Source: Bacteroidales bacterium
GTDB taxonomy: Bacteria > Bacteroidota > Bacteroidia > Bacteroidales > Bacteroidaceae
Length of the DNA stretch: 64,000 nt
Direction: 5' to 3'
NCBI GenBank assembly: GCA_015654535.1
Contig: JAATGU010000038.1
Span: 1 to 64,000, forward strand
Part shown: positions 17,759 to 27,254 of the stretch, piece after piece
Layout of the letters: every line of letters begins with the position of its first letter
Position numbering within the stretch: the stretch's first letter is position 1
Made by a program: the position numbers and the translations under genes
The notes under the pieces: generated by a model
Database searches by the model: none
Told to the model about the DNA's origin: nothing
What the model saw: the letters and a program-made list of their open reading frames with translations, nothing else

Positions 17759-18759
17759 CCTTCTTTCTTATACCAGTCAATAGCCTGCTTCACACCTTCT
17801 TCTAAATGATACATAGGGGTATATCCTAAATCATCTATCAGCGGAGTTATATCACACTGCCAGTTCCTTTGTTTCATTATTTTAAATTTGTCCGCATTCA
17901 GTGTACTACTCTTCCCAGAAGAAGACGCTATGAATTCAGCACACAAAGATATAACTTTTAAAATAATTAATGGGCATTTAATATGTATAACAAAAGGATT
18001 ACCTAATTCTTTTTGAATTAGATCTGAGAAATCCCTACTTGTATATACATTCCCATCTGTTACAAAATATGATTTTCGGCAAATTTCTTTTTCAATTCCC
18101 AGAAAGATAGCCTGAGCCAAGTCGGCCACATAAACAAAGGTGAGCAATTGCTCATGAAAGCCTACAGCAAAGTCAAAATGTTTTTGAATTGATTTAACCA
18201 TCAAAAAATAATCTTTCTCACGAGGTCCATATACCCCCGTAGGTCGAAAAATCAGATAGGGAAAATCCGGAATACTCTTGATATATTCTTCTGCGCGAAG
18301 TTTACTATTACCATAAGCAGTGTTGGGACAAGGGGTGTCTTTTTCTGAAATAGGGAGAATCTCTTTTTCATGAATGGGACCAAAAACACTCAAAGAGCTG
18401 AGATAAACAAACTTATCAGGAATCATTTCCAGTTCGGACAATGCTTCAATCAGGTTCTTTGTCCCCTGAGTATTTACCTTCTCAAAATCATTCTTATCCT
18501 TACATTTGGTTACTCCTGCCGTGTGAATGATATAATCCCATTTCTTATTCATTTCCTTATGATCAGACAATTGCATCTTAAGTGTTTCAACACTAGCAAA
18601 ATCCAGTTCTATCAAATGAATTTCATTTACATGTAACTCATCGATATGACTTGTTGCCCGCACTCCGGCCCACACATCATAACCTTTCCTTACTGCCTCC
18701 TTTACTAAGAAGTTACCAATAAATCCACTAGCTCCGGTAACCAAAACGCTTCCGCTCAT
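17749..18759 (-). CDS. NAD-dependent epimerase/dehydratase family protein
   Basis: 336 aa extended short-chain dehydrogenase. Rossmann motif TGASGFIG at 8-15 and catalytic Tyr149/Lys153 in AYGNSK, with YLSSLSVFGP (119-128) giving the catalytic Ser region; RPTGVYGPREKDYF follows. The C-terminal substrate domain ends IDWYKKEGWL. Substrate could be a nucleotide sugar or a lipid intermediate (3-beta-HSD-like members have similar lengths). It shares an operon and overlaps by 10 bp with the PAP2 protein, pointing to a shared pathway in membrane lipid or cell-surface metabolism. That is inference from context. Confidence 0.88.
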   Translation of the reverse strand: MSGSVLVTGASGFIGNFLVKEAVRKGYDVWAGVRATSHIDELHVNEIHLIELDFASVETLKMQLSDHKEMNKKWDYIIHTAGVTKCKDKNDFEKVNTQGTKNLIEALSELEMIPDKFVYLSSLSVFGPIHEKEILPISEKDTPCPNTAYGNSKLRAEEYIKSIPDFPYLIFRPTGVYGPREKDYFLMVKSIQKHFDFAVGFHEQLLTFVYVADLAQAIFLGIEKEICRKSYFVTDGNVYTSRDFSDLIQKELGNPFVIHIKCPLIILKVISLCAEFIASSSGKSSTLNADKFKIMKQRNWQCDITPLIDDLGYTPMYHLEEGVKQAIDWYKKEGWL

Positions 18760-19022
18760 ATGTAACTTTATACTTTTATTGTTTAATTTCTAAAATATGC
18801 TTAAACCCATCATACCTTAACCCAATATATTTTAAACCTAAATATAAATCTATTTTTACTATTATTTAACGCATTAATTCGGCAAAGATAATATTTTTAT
18901 TCATTTAATTTTATTGAATTATACCTTTTTTGGCTTCCTGAAAGAAGTTTCTTACAAATAAGAACCATACAATGCAATAATTTGTTTACTTTGTACTCCA
19001 GTAACTGTAAAACAATCTATTT

Positions 19023-21167
19023 ATGGCAAAAAAGAATGAAAAAAAAGCAGGGAAGAGAATGAAAAAAGGAGAATTATCTGAATTAGTAATGAACCTCTTT
19101 CACTCTAAATCAGCTGAAACCCTTAGCTTAAAATATATCTTTGCAGAATTAAATCTAACCACACATCCGTCGAAGATGTTGTGTATGGATATTATTTATG
19201 AACTACTGGCGGATGATTACATCGCTGAAATAGAAAAAGGGAAATATAAGCTCAATAACCGAGGCACTGAAATGACCGGAATCTTTCAGCGTAAAAGTAA
19301 TGGTAAAAATTCATTTATCCCCGATGATGGCGGAGAACCTATCTTCGTAGCTGAACGTAATTCTGCCCATGCAATGAACAAAGATCGCGTACGAATTGCA
19401 TTTTATGCTAAACGTAAAAATCGGGATGCGGAAGGAGAGGTTATTGAAATATTAGAGAGAGCGGATGACACCTTCGTCGGTACTTTAGAAGTAGCTAAAA
19501 CATATGCTTTCTTAGTAACAGAAAACCGTACGTTAGCCAATGATATATTTATCCCTCGAGATAAACTAAAAGGCGGAAAAACAGGTGACAAAGCAGTAGT
19601 TAAAATCATTGAATGGCCCGATAAAGCAAAAAATCCAATTGGCCAAGTATTAGATATATTAGGCACTACAGGAGATAATACCACCGAAATGCATGCCATC
19701 TTAGCGGAATTTGGTTTGCCTTATGTTTACCCGCAAGCAGTAGAAGCTGCCGCAGAAAAAATTCCAGCAGAGATATCAAAAGAAGAGATTGCTAAGCGAG
19801 AAGATTTCCGTGAGGTGACCACTTTTACCATCGACCCTAAAGATGCTAAAGATTTTGATGATGCACTTTCTATCCGTAAAATAAAAGATGGGCTTTGGGA
19901 AATCGGAGTCCATATTGCAGACGTAAGCCATTATGTAAAGGAAGGAAGCATTATTGATAAAGAAGCCGAAAAACGTGCAACATCTGTTTATTTAGTAGAT
20001 CGCACTATTCCTATGTTACCAGAACGTTTATGCAATTTTATATGTTCGCTACGACCAAATGAAGAAAAACTAGCTTATTCGGTTATTTTTGATATTACAG
20101 ATAAAGGAGAAGTAAAAGATTCCCGTATTGTACATACAGTGATTAAATCGGATCGTCGTTTCACTTACGAAGAAGCACAAACAATTATTGAAACTAAAAA
20201 AGGTGATTATCAGGAAGAAGTACTGGCTATGGACCATATTGCCAAAATCCTTCGGGGCAAACGTTTTGCCGCTGGAGCCATTAACTTTGACCGCTATGAA
20301 GTGAAGTTTGAAATAGATGAAAAAGGAAAACCAATCAATGTCTATTTCAAGGAATCTAAAGATTCCAATAAACTAGTGGAGGAGTTTATGCTTTTAGCTA
20401 ACAAGACGGTAGCAGAAAAAATAGGGAAAGTACCTAAAAATAAAAATGCAAAAGTGTTGCCTTATCGTATTCATGATATGCCTGATCCTGATAAATTAGA
20501 GAACCTGTCCCAGTTTATAGCACGTTTTGGCTACAAACTTCGTACAAGTGGTACAAAAATAGATATCTCGAAGTCAATCAATCACCTATTAGACGATATC
20601 CAAGGGAAAAAAGAAGAAAATCTGATTGAGACTGTATCTATACGATCGATGCAAAAGGCTCGATACTCGGTTCATAACATCGGCCACTACGGACTTGCTT
20701 TTGACTACTATACACACTTCACTTCCCCCATCCGTCGCTTTCCAGACATGATGGTTCATCGCTTGGTTACCAGATATTTAGAAGGAGGAAGAACTGCTTT
20801 GGAAAGCAAGTATGAAGATCTTTGTGTTCATAGTTCAGAGATGGAACAAATAGCAGCAAATGCGGAACGCGCTTCTGTTAAGTATAAGCAAGTAGAATTT
20901 ATGAGTGAGCGCTTGGGGAAAACTTATGATGGAGTTATTTCAGGCGTTACAGAATGGGGATTATATGTAGAACTGAACGAAAATAAGTGTGAAGGGATGA
21001 TTCCCGTTCGCGATTTGGGTGATGATTATTATGAGTTTGATGATAAAAATTATTGCTTAAAAGGTCGAAAAAAACATCGTACTTACAGTTTGGGAGATGC
21101 CATTACAATAAAAGTTGCCCGGGCAAATATAGAAAAGAAGCAACTTGATTTTGCACTAGTAGAATGA
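19023..21167 (+). CDS. rnr: Ribonuclease R
   Basis: 714 aa 3'-5' exoribonuclease that degrades structured RNA. Order: N-terminal HTH/basic segment (1-80), two cold-shock domains (about 85-250), RNB catalytic domain (about 258-590) with TFTIDPKDAKDFDDALS giving Asp271, Asp277, Asp279 and Asp280 as the metal site, SLRPNEEKLAYSV, and YTHFTSPIRRFPDMMVHRL, then a C-terminal S1 domain (about 628-710, GKTYDGVISGVTEWGLYVEL). Length is typical for Bacteroidota. ATG 19023 is taken because MAKKNEKKAGKRMKKG is a common basic start. Monocistronic or weakly linked to the lipocalin gene 63 bp downstream. Confidence 0.97.
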   Translation: MAKKNEKKAGKRMKKGELSELVMNLFHSKSAETLSLKYIFAELNLTTHPSKMLCMDIIYELLADDYIAEIEKGKYKLNNRGTEMTGIFQRKSNGKNSFIPDDGGEPIFVAERNSAHAMNKDRVRIAFYAKRKNRDAEGEVIEILERADDTFVGTLEVAKTYAFLVTENRTLANDIFIPRDKLKGGKTGDKAVVKIIEWPDKAKNPIGQVLDILGTTGDNTTEMHAILAEFGLPYVYPQAVEAAAEKIPAEISKEEIAKREDFREVTTFTIDPKDAKDFDDALSIRKIKDGLWEIGVHIADVSHYVKEGSIIDKEAEKRATSVYLVDRTIPMLPERLCNFICSLRPNEEKLAYSVIFDITDKGEVKDSRIVHTVIKSDRRFTYEEAQTIIETKKGDYQEEVLAMDHIAKILRGKRFAAGAINFDRYEVKFEIDEKGKPINVYFKESKDSNKLVEEFMLLANKTVAEKIGKVPKNKNAKVLPYRIHDMPDPDKLENLSQFIARFGYKLRTSGTKIDISKSINHLLDDIQGKKEENLIETVSIRSMQKARYSVHNIGHYGLAFDYYTHFTSPIRRFPDMMVHRLVTRYLEGGRTALESKYEDLCVHSSEMEQIAANAERASVKYKQVEFMSERLGKTYDGVISGVTEWGLYVELNENKCEGMIPVRDLGDDYYEFDDKNYCLKGRKKHRTYSLGDAITIKVARANIEKKQLDFALVE

Positions 21168-21230
21168 AACAGAACAATTCCATGAAACCTTTTTGTTACC
21201 TAATTGTTTCTTATATTATACTATAGGAAT

Positions 21231-21701
21231 ATGAAGAGGAACAAAAAAATAGAGGCTGTCCCCTATGTTGAGATAAACAGATATGCGGGCATGTGGTATG
21301 AGATTGGTCGGTATTCTAATTGGCACCAAAAAGGTACCAGCAATGTTTCTGCCGAATATATTCCTAGAGACGGTTATCTTGAGGTTATTAAGCGATACAT
21401 AAAATCCAATAAAAATAAGAAAATAAAGGGAAAAGCTTTCATTATTCCCGACTCTAGCAATGCGAAACTAAAGATTCAGTTTCATTGGCCACTTAAAAAA
21501 GATTATTGGATCATTGATTTAGATGAGAATTATCAATGGGCAGTTATTTCTAATTCATTGCAAACCTCTTTATGGATTCTCTATCGCCACCCAACAATAT
21601 GTAATGAAGTACTGCGTCCAATAGTCTACCGTTTAGTCAATCGTGGATTTGATTTAGCAAAAGTACATTGGACAAAGCAACAGGACAAAACAGAAAAATG
21701 A
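21231..21701 (+). CDS. Lipocalin family protein (Blc-like)
   Basis: 156 aa from ATG 21231. The lipocalin GxW motif is seen in YAGMWYEIGRYSNWHQ (about residues 19-34), followed by NVSAEYIPRDGYLEV and the second conserved block YWIIDLDENYQWAVISNS, with the third near LWILYRHP. Unlike E. coli Blc there is no lipoprotein signal peptide, so it is likely cytoplasmic. Its stop overlaps the start of the next gene as ATGA, indicating translational coupling. Likely binds a hydrophobic or heme-like ligand; ligand unknown. A longer frame from 21204 adds nine residues without a signal peptide and is not preferred. Confidence 0.87.
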   Translation: MKRNKKIEAVPYVEINRYAGMWYEIGRYSNWHQKGTSNVSAEYIPRDGYLEVIKRYIKSNKNKKIKGKAFIIPDSSNAKLKIQFHWPLKKDYWIIDLDENYQWAVISNSLQTSLWILYRHPTICNEVLRPIVYRLVNRGFDLAKVHWTKQQDKTEK

Positions 21702-22171
21702 AAACAGTTATTTTAGAAGAACAGGAAAAAGTAGAAGAAATTATTTCGCGAAGTGATGTTTGCTTTGTAGGGATGGTCGATCTTCAAAATAATCCCTACG
21801 TAATCCCAATGAATTTTGGATATAAAGATGGAGTTATTTATTTACACTCCGGTCCTACGGGAAGTTGCATTGATATACTAAATCACAACAACAATGTATG
21901 TATTACTTTCAGCATAGACCATAAGCTGGTTTTTCAACACCCTTCGGTTGCCTGTAGTTATCGCATGAAATCTAAAAGTGTAATCTGTAGGGGAAATGTA
22001 AACTTCATAGAGGACTTAGAAGAGAAACGAAAAGTACTTGATGTAATCATGGCCCACTATTCAAATAAAACCTTTGAATATTCTGAGCCCGCTATTAAAA
22101 ATGTTAAGATATGGGAGATTCCCATAAGTGTCATTAGTGCCAGAGAATACGGAGTTCCTCACAAAAAATAA
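21698..22171 (+). CDS. Pyridoxamine 5'-phosphate oxidase-like flavin protein (Nim-like branch)
   Basis: 157 aa from ATG 21698, which overlaps the lipocalin stop by four bases (ATGA). Split-barrel flavin-binding fold: VCFVGMVDLQNNPYVIPMNFGYKDGVIYLHSG (about 22-53), then VCITFSIDHKLV and SYRMKSKSVICRGNVNFIED. This resembles the small PNPOx-like family that includes nitroimidazole-resistance NimA proteins. Resistance is not implied; many members are housekeeping FMN or heme-binding proteins. Coupled expression with a lipocalin suggests the two handle the same cofactor or small molecule (inference). Confidence 0.85.
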   Translation: MKTVILEEQEKVEEIISRSDVCFVGMVDLQNNPYVIPMNFGYKDGVIYLHSGPTGSCIDILNHNNNVCITFSIDHKLVFQHPSVACSYRMKSKSVICRGNVNFIEDLEEKRKVLDVIMAHYSNKTFEYSEPAIKNVKIWEIPISVISAREYGVPHKK

Positions 22172-22219
22172 AGAAAGCTCTTAACCCTTTTAATATTATG
22201 GTTTAAAAGCTTTCTTTTT
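22171..22219. terminator. Bidirectional terminator between the PNPOx-like gene and gldN
   Basis: Stem AAGAAAGCTCTTAACC (22171-22186) pairs with GGTTTAAAAGCTTTCTT (22200-22216) with one mismatch and a bulge, followed by TTTTT on the plus strand and by a TTTATTTTTT run on the minus strand. It serves two converging transcripts. Confidence 0.8.
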
Positions 22220-22233
22220 ATTACTTGAGACCA

Positions 22234-23286
22234 CTATCTTCTTTGACGACGAACAGATGCTTTGGGAGCAGAAGAGGAAGATGATTTCTCTTTCTTTACT
22301 TTAGTTGTTTTAGAAGATGTATCACTCGCTTTTCTTCTAGAATTTTTATTAACAGAATCCTTGTTCTTTGCAGAAGCAAGCTTTTTATCTTCAACATCTT
22401 TCTTTGCTATAGAATCAGCCACCCATAAATGTTCTTCAAAAGTCTTCAGTTGACCTTCAATTTTCTTCTGCTCCTTTACCATTGCGCTATCCGTAGTACA
22501 ATATTGAGCAAGAGTTTGATTCAGCATGTTTGTCGTTTTATAGATATCCCCCTTAAACTGCCGAGTAGTGAAATAATCATCCACACTGACATTAGCCGTA
22601 TTATTCAAGTTACTGGTCATTATATCCATACGCCCCAAATAAGGACTAAGATCACTATAGTTTAACCAAAACATAGGATATTTAGTCACATCTAAGCTAA
22701 AGTCACCAGAACGATGAAGTACAGGGCAAATGGCCACAACTTTTGAATTATAGGTAGACGAGCGTTGATCAAAATACCAGACCTCTTTCATAAAATAGCT
22801 AAGAACTTCGCTACTGGGTATATCGCTATTGTCCACAGAAAAGAGTGTGTCACGACTTCCTGTTTCCTTCTTTATTTGATAATAGATATGAAAACGATCC
22901 AATACATCTTTAAACTTTACTTTATTGTCCGATGTCAACACCTCTGCACCATCCAAGCGATATTCATAAGCTGGAATCTTTCCATCAGCCAATAACCTAA
23001 AAATGAGCGTAAAAAGATTAGTCTTATCACCAATAGGTTCTACGGGATAGTACAAAGCCGTATTTTTTTCTTGCTTGAGATCAAGCGTACGATAAATCTC
23101 TCGTTTCCAAATAACTTCTTGTGGCATATCTATCTGCCCGGAATATTGAGTTTGTGTCCTGACAGAAAGAGTTGGCCCGGATTCTTTTGCTTCTTGCTTA
23201 GCTTTACGCGCTTTAGGCTGCGCTACAACCTGAAACGTGCCAAGCGCAGTACAAAGAATCATCATGATACAAATAAAGCGTTTCAT
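22234..23286 (-). CDS. gldN: Type IX secretion ring protein GldN/PorN
   Basis: 350 aa from the ATG at 23286 (signal peptide KRFICIMMILCTALGTFQVVAQ). A longer start at 23298 adds four residues and gives a poorer signal. Conserved features: DMPQEVIWKREIYRTLDL, NTALYYPVEP, LFTLIFRLLADGKIPAYEY, and SYFMKEVWYFDQRSSTY, typical of GldN. The C-terminal 60 residues are low-complexity Lys/Ser-rich. In T9SS, PorN/GldN forms the periplasmic ring with the lipoprotein PorK/GldK. Last gene of the porP-gldKLMN run and followed by a terminator. Confidence 0.93.
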   Translation of the reverse strand: MKRFICIMMILCTALGTFQVVAQPKARKAKQEAKESGPTLSVRTQTQYSGQIDMPQEVIWKREIYRTLDLKQEKNTALYYPVEPIGDKTNLFTLIFRLLADGKIPAYEYRLDGAEVLTSDNKVKFKDVLDRFHIYYQIKKETGSRDTLFSVDNSDIPSSEVLSYFMKEVWYFDQRSSTYNSKVVAICPVLHRSGDFSLDVTKYPMFWLNYSDLSPYLGRMDIMTSNLNNTANVSVDDYFTTRQFKGDIYKTTNMLNQTLAQYCTTDSAMVKEQKKIEGQLKTFEEHLWVADSIAKKDVEDKKLASAKNKDSVNKNSRRKASDTSSKTTKVKKEKSSSSSAPKASVRRQRR

Positions 23287-23302
23287 ATATATTCGCATTT
23301 TA

Positions 23303-24874
23303 TTAATTTACAATTACTTCAAGAGTCGTCGGCAGTAAGCGTTCAATGCCATCAGGACCTACAGCTCTTACCCGAGAAATATAAAATCTTTTATTCCGAG
23401 ACAATCTACGAAAAACTTCTCTCTGACGAGAAGAGAATTTATTTCCAGCAGATACTTCTGGAACAGCGTTTCCCATATTATCAAAAAATACAGTTTCAAA
23501 ACTAAGAACACGGAAGTTTACATTTAATAATCCATCATCAATTGCAGCTACAATGCCATCAGATTCCATCAAAACAGCTTTTGAGAGCCCGCTGCCTCCA
23601 CGGTATCTTTTAGAATTTCCGTTTGCATCATTATATTCAATAAACGGCATTGGATCGGGTAACTGACGTACTCGATATACAAACTTACCCATCAACTGAG
23701 TGCGTCCTTCCAAGTTTGCCATTACACTAAATTCTGTCTGTCCTATTTTGGAAGGGCGAACAATGTAACCTTCAGGTGTTTTCCTCAAAGCTCCATTTCC
23801 ATTGGTAACTATCATTTGCACACTTTGACTCGGAACACCTGGAACAGAAACACTCATCGGATTATCATATCCAGCATAGAGAACATTCATCATCGTAGCA
23901 GATACAGTAGCTGACGGATCAACGACAGTATATTTTTGAGAAAAATTACGTCTCAAAATGCCCCCATCTCCTCTATTAAGTTCCAGATAACCAGCTAAAG
24001 TAAATTCACCGGTATTATTGCATATTGCTTCATATAAACCATTACGCCTAGAAGGGAATAACTTATTACCAATATAAATAGACGGTTTTTGCGTTGAATC
24101 CACTGCTGCCAGAATAATCTGAGCACTAAACTTGCCTCCACGAACAATGGTTTGTGCGCTTGGAATAACGTAAGCATTTACTTCATTTACCCGTATATCC
24201 TTTACATCAATATATTTCACTAAAGTGTGCAACACTTCTCCCTCGGCATAACGAATATCATTTTGCATTTTGGTCAATAATGTAATCGCAGCCGCCACAG
24301 GAGTATTTTCAAAAATATATTCTTGCCAGTTTTTTCCAATGGTAGTTGATCTTCGAGGCACCTTGGTACTAAGGTTGCTACTTATAATTTGCCTCTGCAC
24401 ACTATCATCCACCATACCAAGTATCGCTTTTTTATAAAGGTTAATAGCTTTAAACAATTTGTTTCCTTGTCCGGTACCAGGAGCTAACATCACAGAATTA
24501 GCTGCTTCCAAATCCTCCTTATTCTGTATATTCTTCACATCAGCCTCAGCCCCATCAGCTTCTCTCACAATTCTAATCTTCAAGTAATCAACATAAGCAT
24601 AAAGTGAATCCGACATTTTCCGTACATACTGAGCCTTATCAAACCACTCTTTCACCTTTTCCGGATTCTTTTTCAAAAAATCCGCCATATCATTATACAA
24701 AACCTGATTCTGCGTTGTGGAATTAGCCGTTGATCTGTTCAAACTTTCATCTACCAGTGAGAAACCATTGAGTACATCTGAAGAAACATTCAGAGCCAAC
24801 ATAGCCATTAAGATGATATACATTAAGTTTATCATCTTCTGTCGTGGAGACTCCGGTCCAATTGATGCAGCCAT
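23303..24874 (-). CDS. gldM: Type IX secretion motor/shaft protein GldM/PorM
   Basis: 523 aa. N-terminal SPRQKMINLMYIILMAMLALNVSSDVL is the single TM helix and signature of GldM, followed by a long periplasmic domain of beta-sandwich repeats (for example VYAGYDNPMSVSVPGVPSQSV and YIVRPSKIGQTEFSVMANLEG). GldM with GldL forms the proton-driven motor that spans the periplasm and contacts the GldK/N ring. Length matches P. gingivalis PorM. 17 bp from gldL upstream and 16 bp before the gldN start. Confidence 0.95.
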   Translation of the reverse strand: MAASIGPESPRQKMINLMYIILMAMLALNVSSDVLNGFSLVDESLNRSTANSTTQNQVLYNDMADFLKKNPEKVKEWFDKAQYVRKMSDSLYAYVDYLKIRIVREADGAEADVKNIQNKEDLEAANSVMLAPGTGQGNKLFKAINLYKKAILGMVDDSVQRQIISSNLSTKVPRRSTTIGKNWQEYIFENTPVAAAITLLTKMQNDIRYAEGEVLHTLVKYIDVKDIRVNEVNAYVIPSAQTIVRGGKFSAQIILAAVDSTQKPSIYIGNKLFPSRRNGLYEAICNNTGEFTLAGYLELNRGDGGILRRNFSQKYTVVDPSATVSATMMNVLYAGYDNPMSVSVPGVPSQSVQMIVTNGNGALRKTPEGYIVRPSKIGQTEFSVMANLEGRTQLMGKFVYRVRQLPDPMPFIEYNDANGNSKRYRGGSGLSKAVLMESDGIVAAIDDGLLNVNFRVLSFETVFFDNMGNAVPEVSAGNKFSSRQREVFRRLSRNKRFYISRVRAVGPDGIERLLPTTLEVIVN

Positions 24875-24891
24875 ATTTATCTATTGCTTTA

Positions 24892-25818
24892 TTATTGTTG
24901 TTGATTATTCATGTTCACGGTCATAGCCTTGAGCATACGAGCATAAACTTTATTTAATTCTTCTATCTGTTTTGCCATTTTCTCGGCTTCTTCATTGAAT
25001 TTCTCACTATTTCCCGTGGATCCTTCATACATTTCTTTAATACGAGTAAGGCCGACATTTACTTTATCGATAGTATCAATCTGAGAACTAATGCTCTTAA
25101 GTTGGATTTCATAAATGGTATTCAATCCCATCAAGTTACGATTCAAAGATTGCATTTGATCTACATATCCCTGAGAATTGGAAGTGATGGAGTCGGAATT
25201 ATCACTAATGCTCTTGTATGATTTCAACAAAGTATCCGAAACCTCAGCCAAGGAATTCGTTGCCGAATTAAAGCGTTCCAAAGTATCCGTCATCGATTCT
25301 AATTTTGCCAAATAAACGGTCGTTGCATCAGCAATTTCAGGAGAATTAGCCACGACTTCGGCACTCATACCCGAAGTCAAATTTGCACTCCCTTGAGAAG
25401 GTAAAGGTTGTGATACTACGGTATTTACAACCTGCTGATTCACAACAGAAGGATTCATTGCTTGAGCAATAATTCCCGAATCTTTATTCTCCTGAACTTC
25501 ATTATCAAGACTGACATTTTCTCCATCTTCATCATAAGAAACACCAGAAATTTTTATTTCAGGGAAAACACTCTCCCATTTATAAGATTTATACGGGCGA
25601 TCAAACGCTGATACAAAGAACACAAGAACTTCAGTTCCCATACCCACCCATAACATAATATTTGCATACGGTAAATGGGTTAGTTTAAACAACGCTCCCA
25701 TGATAACGATAGAAGCGCCCCAACTATAAGCATAGTTAAGAACTACCTTCCCGTTATAGCTGACTAGGAAGTCCTGAAATCTGCGGATCAGTCCCTTCTT
25801 TTTATTATTGTTACTCAT
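24892..25818 (-). CDS. gldL: Type IX secretion inner-membrane motor protein GldL/PorL
   Basis: 308 aa. Two TM helices near the N-terminus (about 26-44 and 51-71) with LTHLPYANIMLWVGMGTEVLVFFVSAF; Glu63 lies within TM2 at the place of the proton-channel Glu known for GldL. The remainder is a cytoplasmic Gln/Asn/Ser-rich and coiled-coil region (IDTIDKVNVGLTRIKEMYEG to LNKVYARMLKAM). The length is like P. gingivalis PorL rather than the shorter Flavobacterium GldL. Ends 17 bp before gldM. Confidence 0.94.
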   Translation of the reverse strand: MSNNNKKKGLIRRFQDFLVSYNGKVVLNYAYSWGASIVIMGALFKLTHLPYANIMLWVGMGTEVLVFFVSAFDRPYKSYKWESVFPEIKISGVSYDEDGENVSLDNEVQENKDSGIIAQAMNPSVVNQQVVNTVVSQPLPSQGSANLTSGMSAEVVANSPEIADATTVYLAKLESMTDTLERFNSATNSLAEVSDTLLKSYKSISDNSDSITSNSQGYVDQMQSLNRNLMGLNTIYEIQLKSISSQIDTIDKVNVGLTRIKEMYEGSTGNSEKFNEEAEKMAKQIEELNKVYARMLKAMTVNMNNQQQ

Positions 25819-25821
25819 CTG

Positions 25822-27249
25822 TTATTTGCCTTTTTTATTATAACCAATTTGTGTCCTTACGCAACGGAATCCAATATAAGATCTACTTTCATTCTGATAT
25901 TCATAAGAACGAGAGTCAGAACGTATAAATGCTGCCACATCTTTCCAAGAGCCACCCCGTACTGTTTTCTTCTTCATCTTATAAGGATCTTCCTTTGCTG
26001 CATTATATTTAAGTTCAGGATTCATATCGTTCATAGAAAGTACACCTGCTTCAGTATACACAGTAGAAGTCCACTCAGAAACATTTCCTGCCATATCATA
26101 TAAGCCATTTGAGTTCGGAGAATAAGAACCCACTTTTGTGGTAATCAGATTACCGTCTTTTGTATAATTCCCCCGCTCGGGCTTAAAATTTGCATAGAAG
26201 CAACCTTTATCGGACTTTGTATCAGTAGATTTCCAAGGGTAAACATTGTTTTCTTGTCCTCTCGCAGCAAATTCCCATTCTACTTCTGTAGGTAAACGAT
26301 AACGTTGAATCTGAGCTGCTACCCCACGTAAACCGGCTAACAAATAACTTGTGCGCCAAGCACAAAAAGCATTCGCCTGATCCCACGACACACCCACTAC
26401 AGGATAGTCATTATAACTGGGATGACTAAAATAAAGCTTCATGTAAGGTTCGTTATATGAGTTCTGAAAATCGTTCACCCAACAAGTAGTATCCGGGTAA
26501 ATATTCACAATATAACTATTCTGAAAATCATGTAAAGAAGACAATCTACGAGTGATTGTTTGATTCACAATCCTTCCTTCCTCATTTATGTATGCGGTGT
26601 CTTTTGAAATCATCACCACCTCGTCATTATTAACAGGAATATCTGTATTCCGGTTTCTTTCCGCCGGATTCAGTCTGTTCTTACGAAGGGCAGCCTGAGT
26701 TTGATCAAAGTTTTCATAATAATAATTCATTTGCTTTGCATCAAGCATAGTAGTACCCTCAACAGGATGGACAGTAAAGACACTCTTTATAGCAGCTTGT
26801 TCATCTTCAGTAGCACGTTTCCAAGGAATAGGCTTTGTCCAGTTTAAATGAGGTTTTATAGGATTCCCTTCCCGGTCTTCTTCTATTTTATAAACCTCAT
26901 TTCCTCCGTATGCAGGGTCTGCTAAACGTTCACGAATGATAGAATCACGCACCCAATATACAAATTGCTTGTACTTGGAATTGCTTATTTCTGTTTCGTC
27001 CATCCAAAAAGCATCAACAGAAACATCTTTTGTCGGAGCTGATTTTCCCCAAAGGCTATCCGTTTCACTAGGCCCCACTTTAAAAGACCCTTTCTTAATG
27101 AGCACCATCCCATAAGGCGCCGGTTCGTTCCATGCCACCATACTAATACCAGTCAACTCACCTCCTACGGAAGATTGTCCAAGAGGTCCACTACAAGAAC
27201 TAAACGAAACTGCAATGACTATACTTGCTATGAATAAGAGTTTTTTCAT
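25822..27249 (-). CDS. gldK: Type IX secretion ring lipoprotein GldK/PorK
   Basis: 475 aa. Lipoprotein signal with Cys19 (SFSSC). The body has the formylglycine-generating-enzyme/sulfatase-modifying-factor fold (WMDETEISNSKYKQFVYWV near 95-113, YPVVGVSWDQANAFCAWR, RLPTEVEWEFAARGQ, GLYDMAGNVSEWTST, RGGSWKD, YIGFRCVR), as known for GldK, which is not catalytic. It forms the outer-membrane-associated ring with GldN. Three bp separate its stop codon from the gldL start. No additional copy is visible in the window. Confidence 0.95.
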   Translation of the reverse strand: MKKLLFIASIVIAVSFSSCSGPLGQSSVGGELTGISMVAWNEPAPYGMVLIKKGSFKVGPSETDSLWGKSAPTKDVSVDAFWMDETEISNSKYKQFVYWVRDSIIRERLADPAYGGNEVYKIEEDREGNPIKPHLNWTKPIPWKRATEDEQAAIKSVFTVHPVEGTTMLDAKQMNYYYENFDQTQAALRKNRLNPAERNRNTDIPVNNDEVVMISKDTAYINEEGRIVNQTITRRLSSLHDFQNSYIVNIYPDTTCWVNDFQNSYNEPYMKLYFSHPSYNDYPVVGVSWDQANAFCAWRTSYLLAGLRGVAAQIQRYRLPTEVEWEFAARGQENNVYPWKSTDTKSDKGCFYANFKPERGNYTKDGNLITTKVGSYSPNSNGLYDMAGNVSEWTSTVYTEAGVLSMNDMNPELKYNAAKEDPYKMKKKTVRGGSWKDVAAFIRSDSRSYEYQNESRSYIGFRCVRTQIGYNKKGK

Positions 27250-27254
27250 ATTTC

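Noticed and set aside
19403..19699. Minus-strand 98-codon frame inside rnr
   Set aside because: Lies wholly within a well-supported gene and has no independent features, so it is a shadow frame.
21698..22171. Nitroimidazole resistance gene (nim)
   Set aside because: Only general PNPOx-like fold similarity can be seen; many relatives give no resistance, so the resistance label is not justified.
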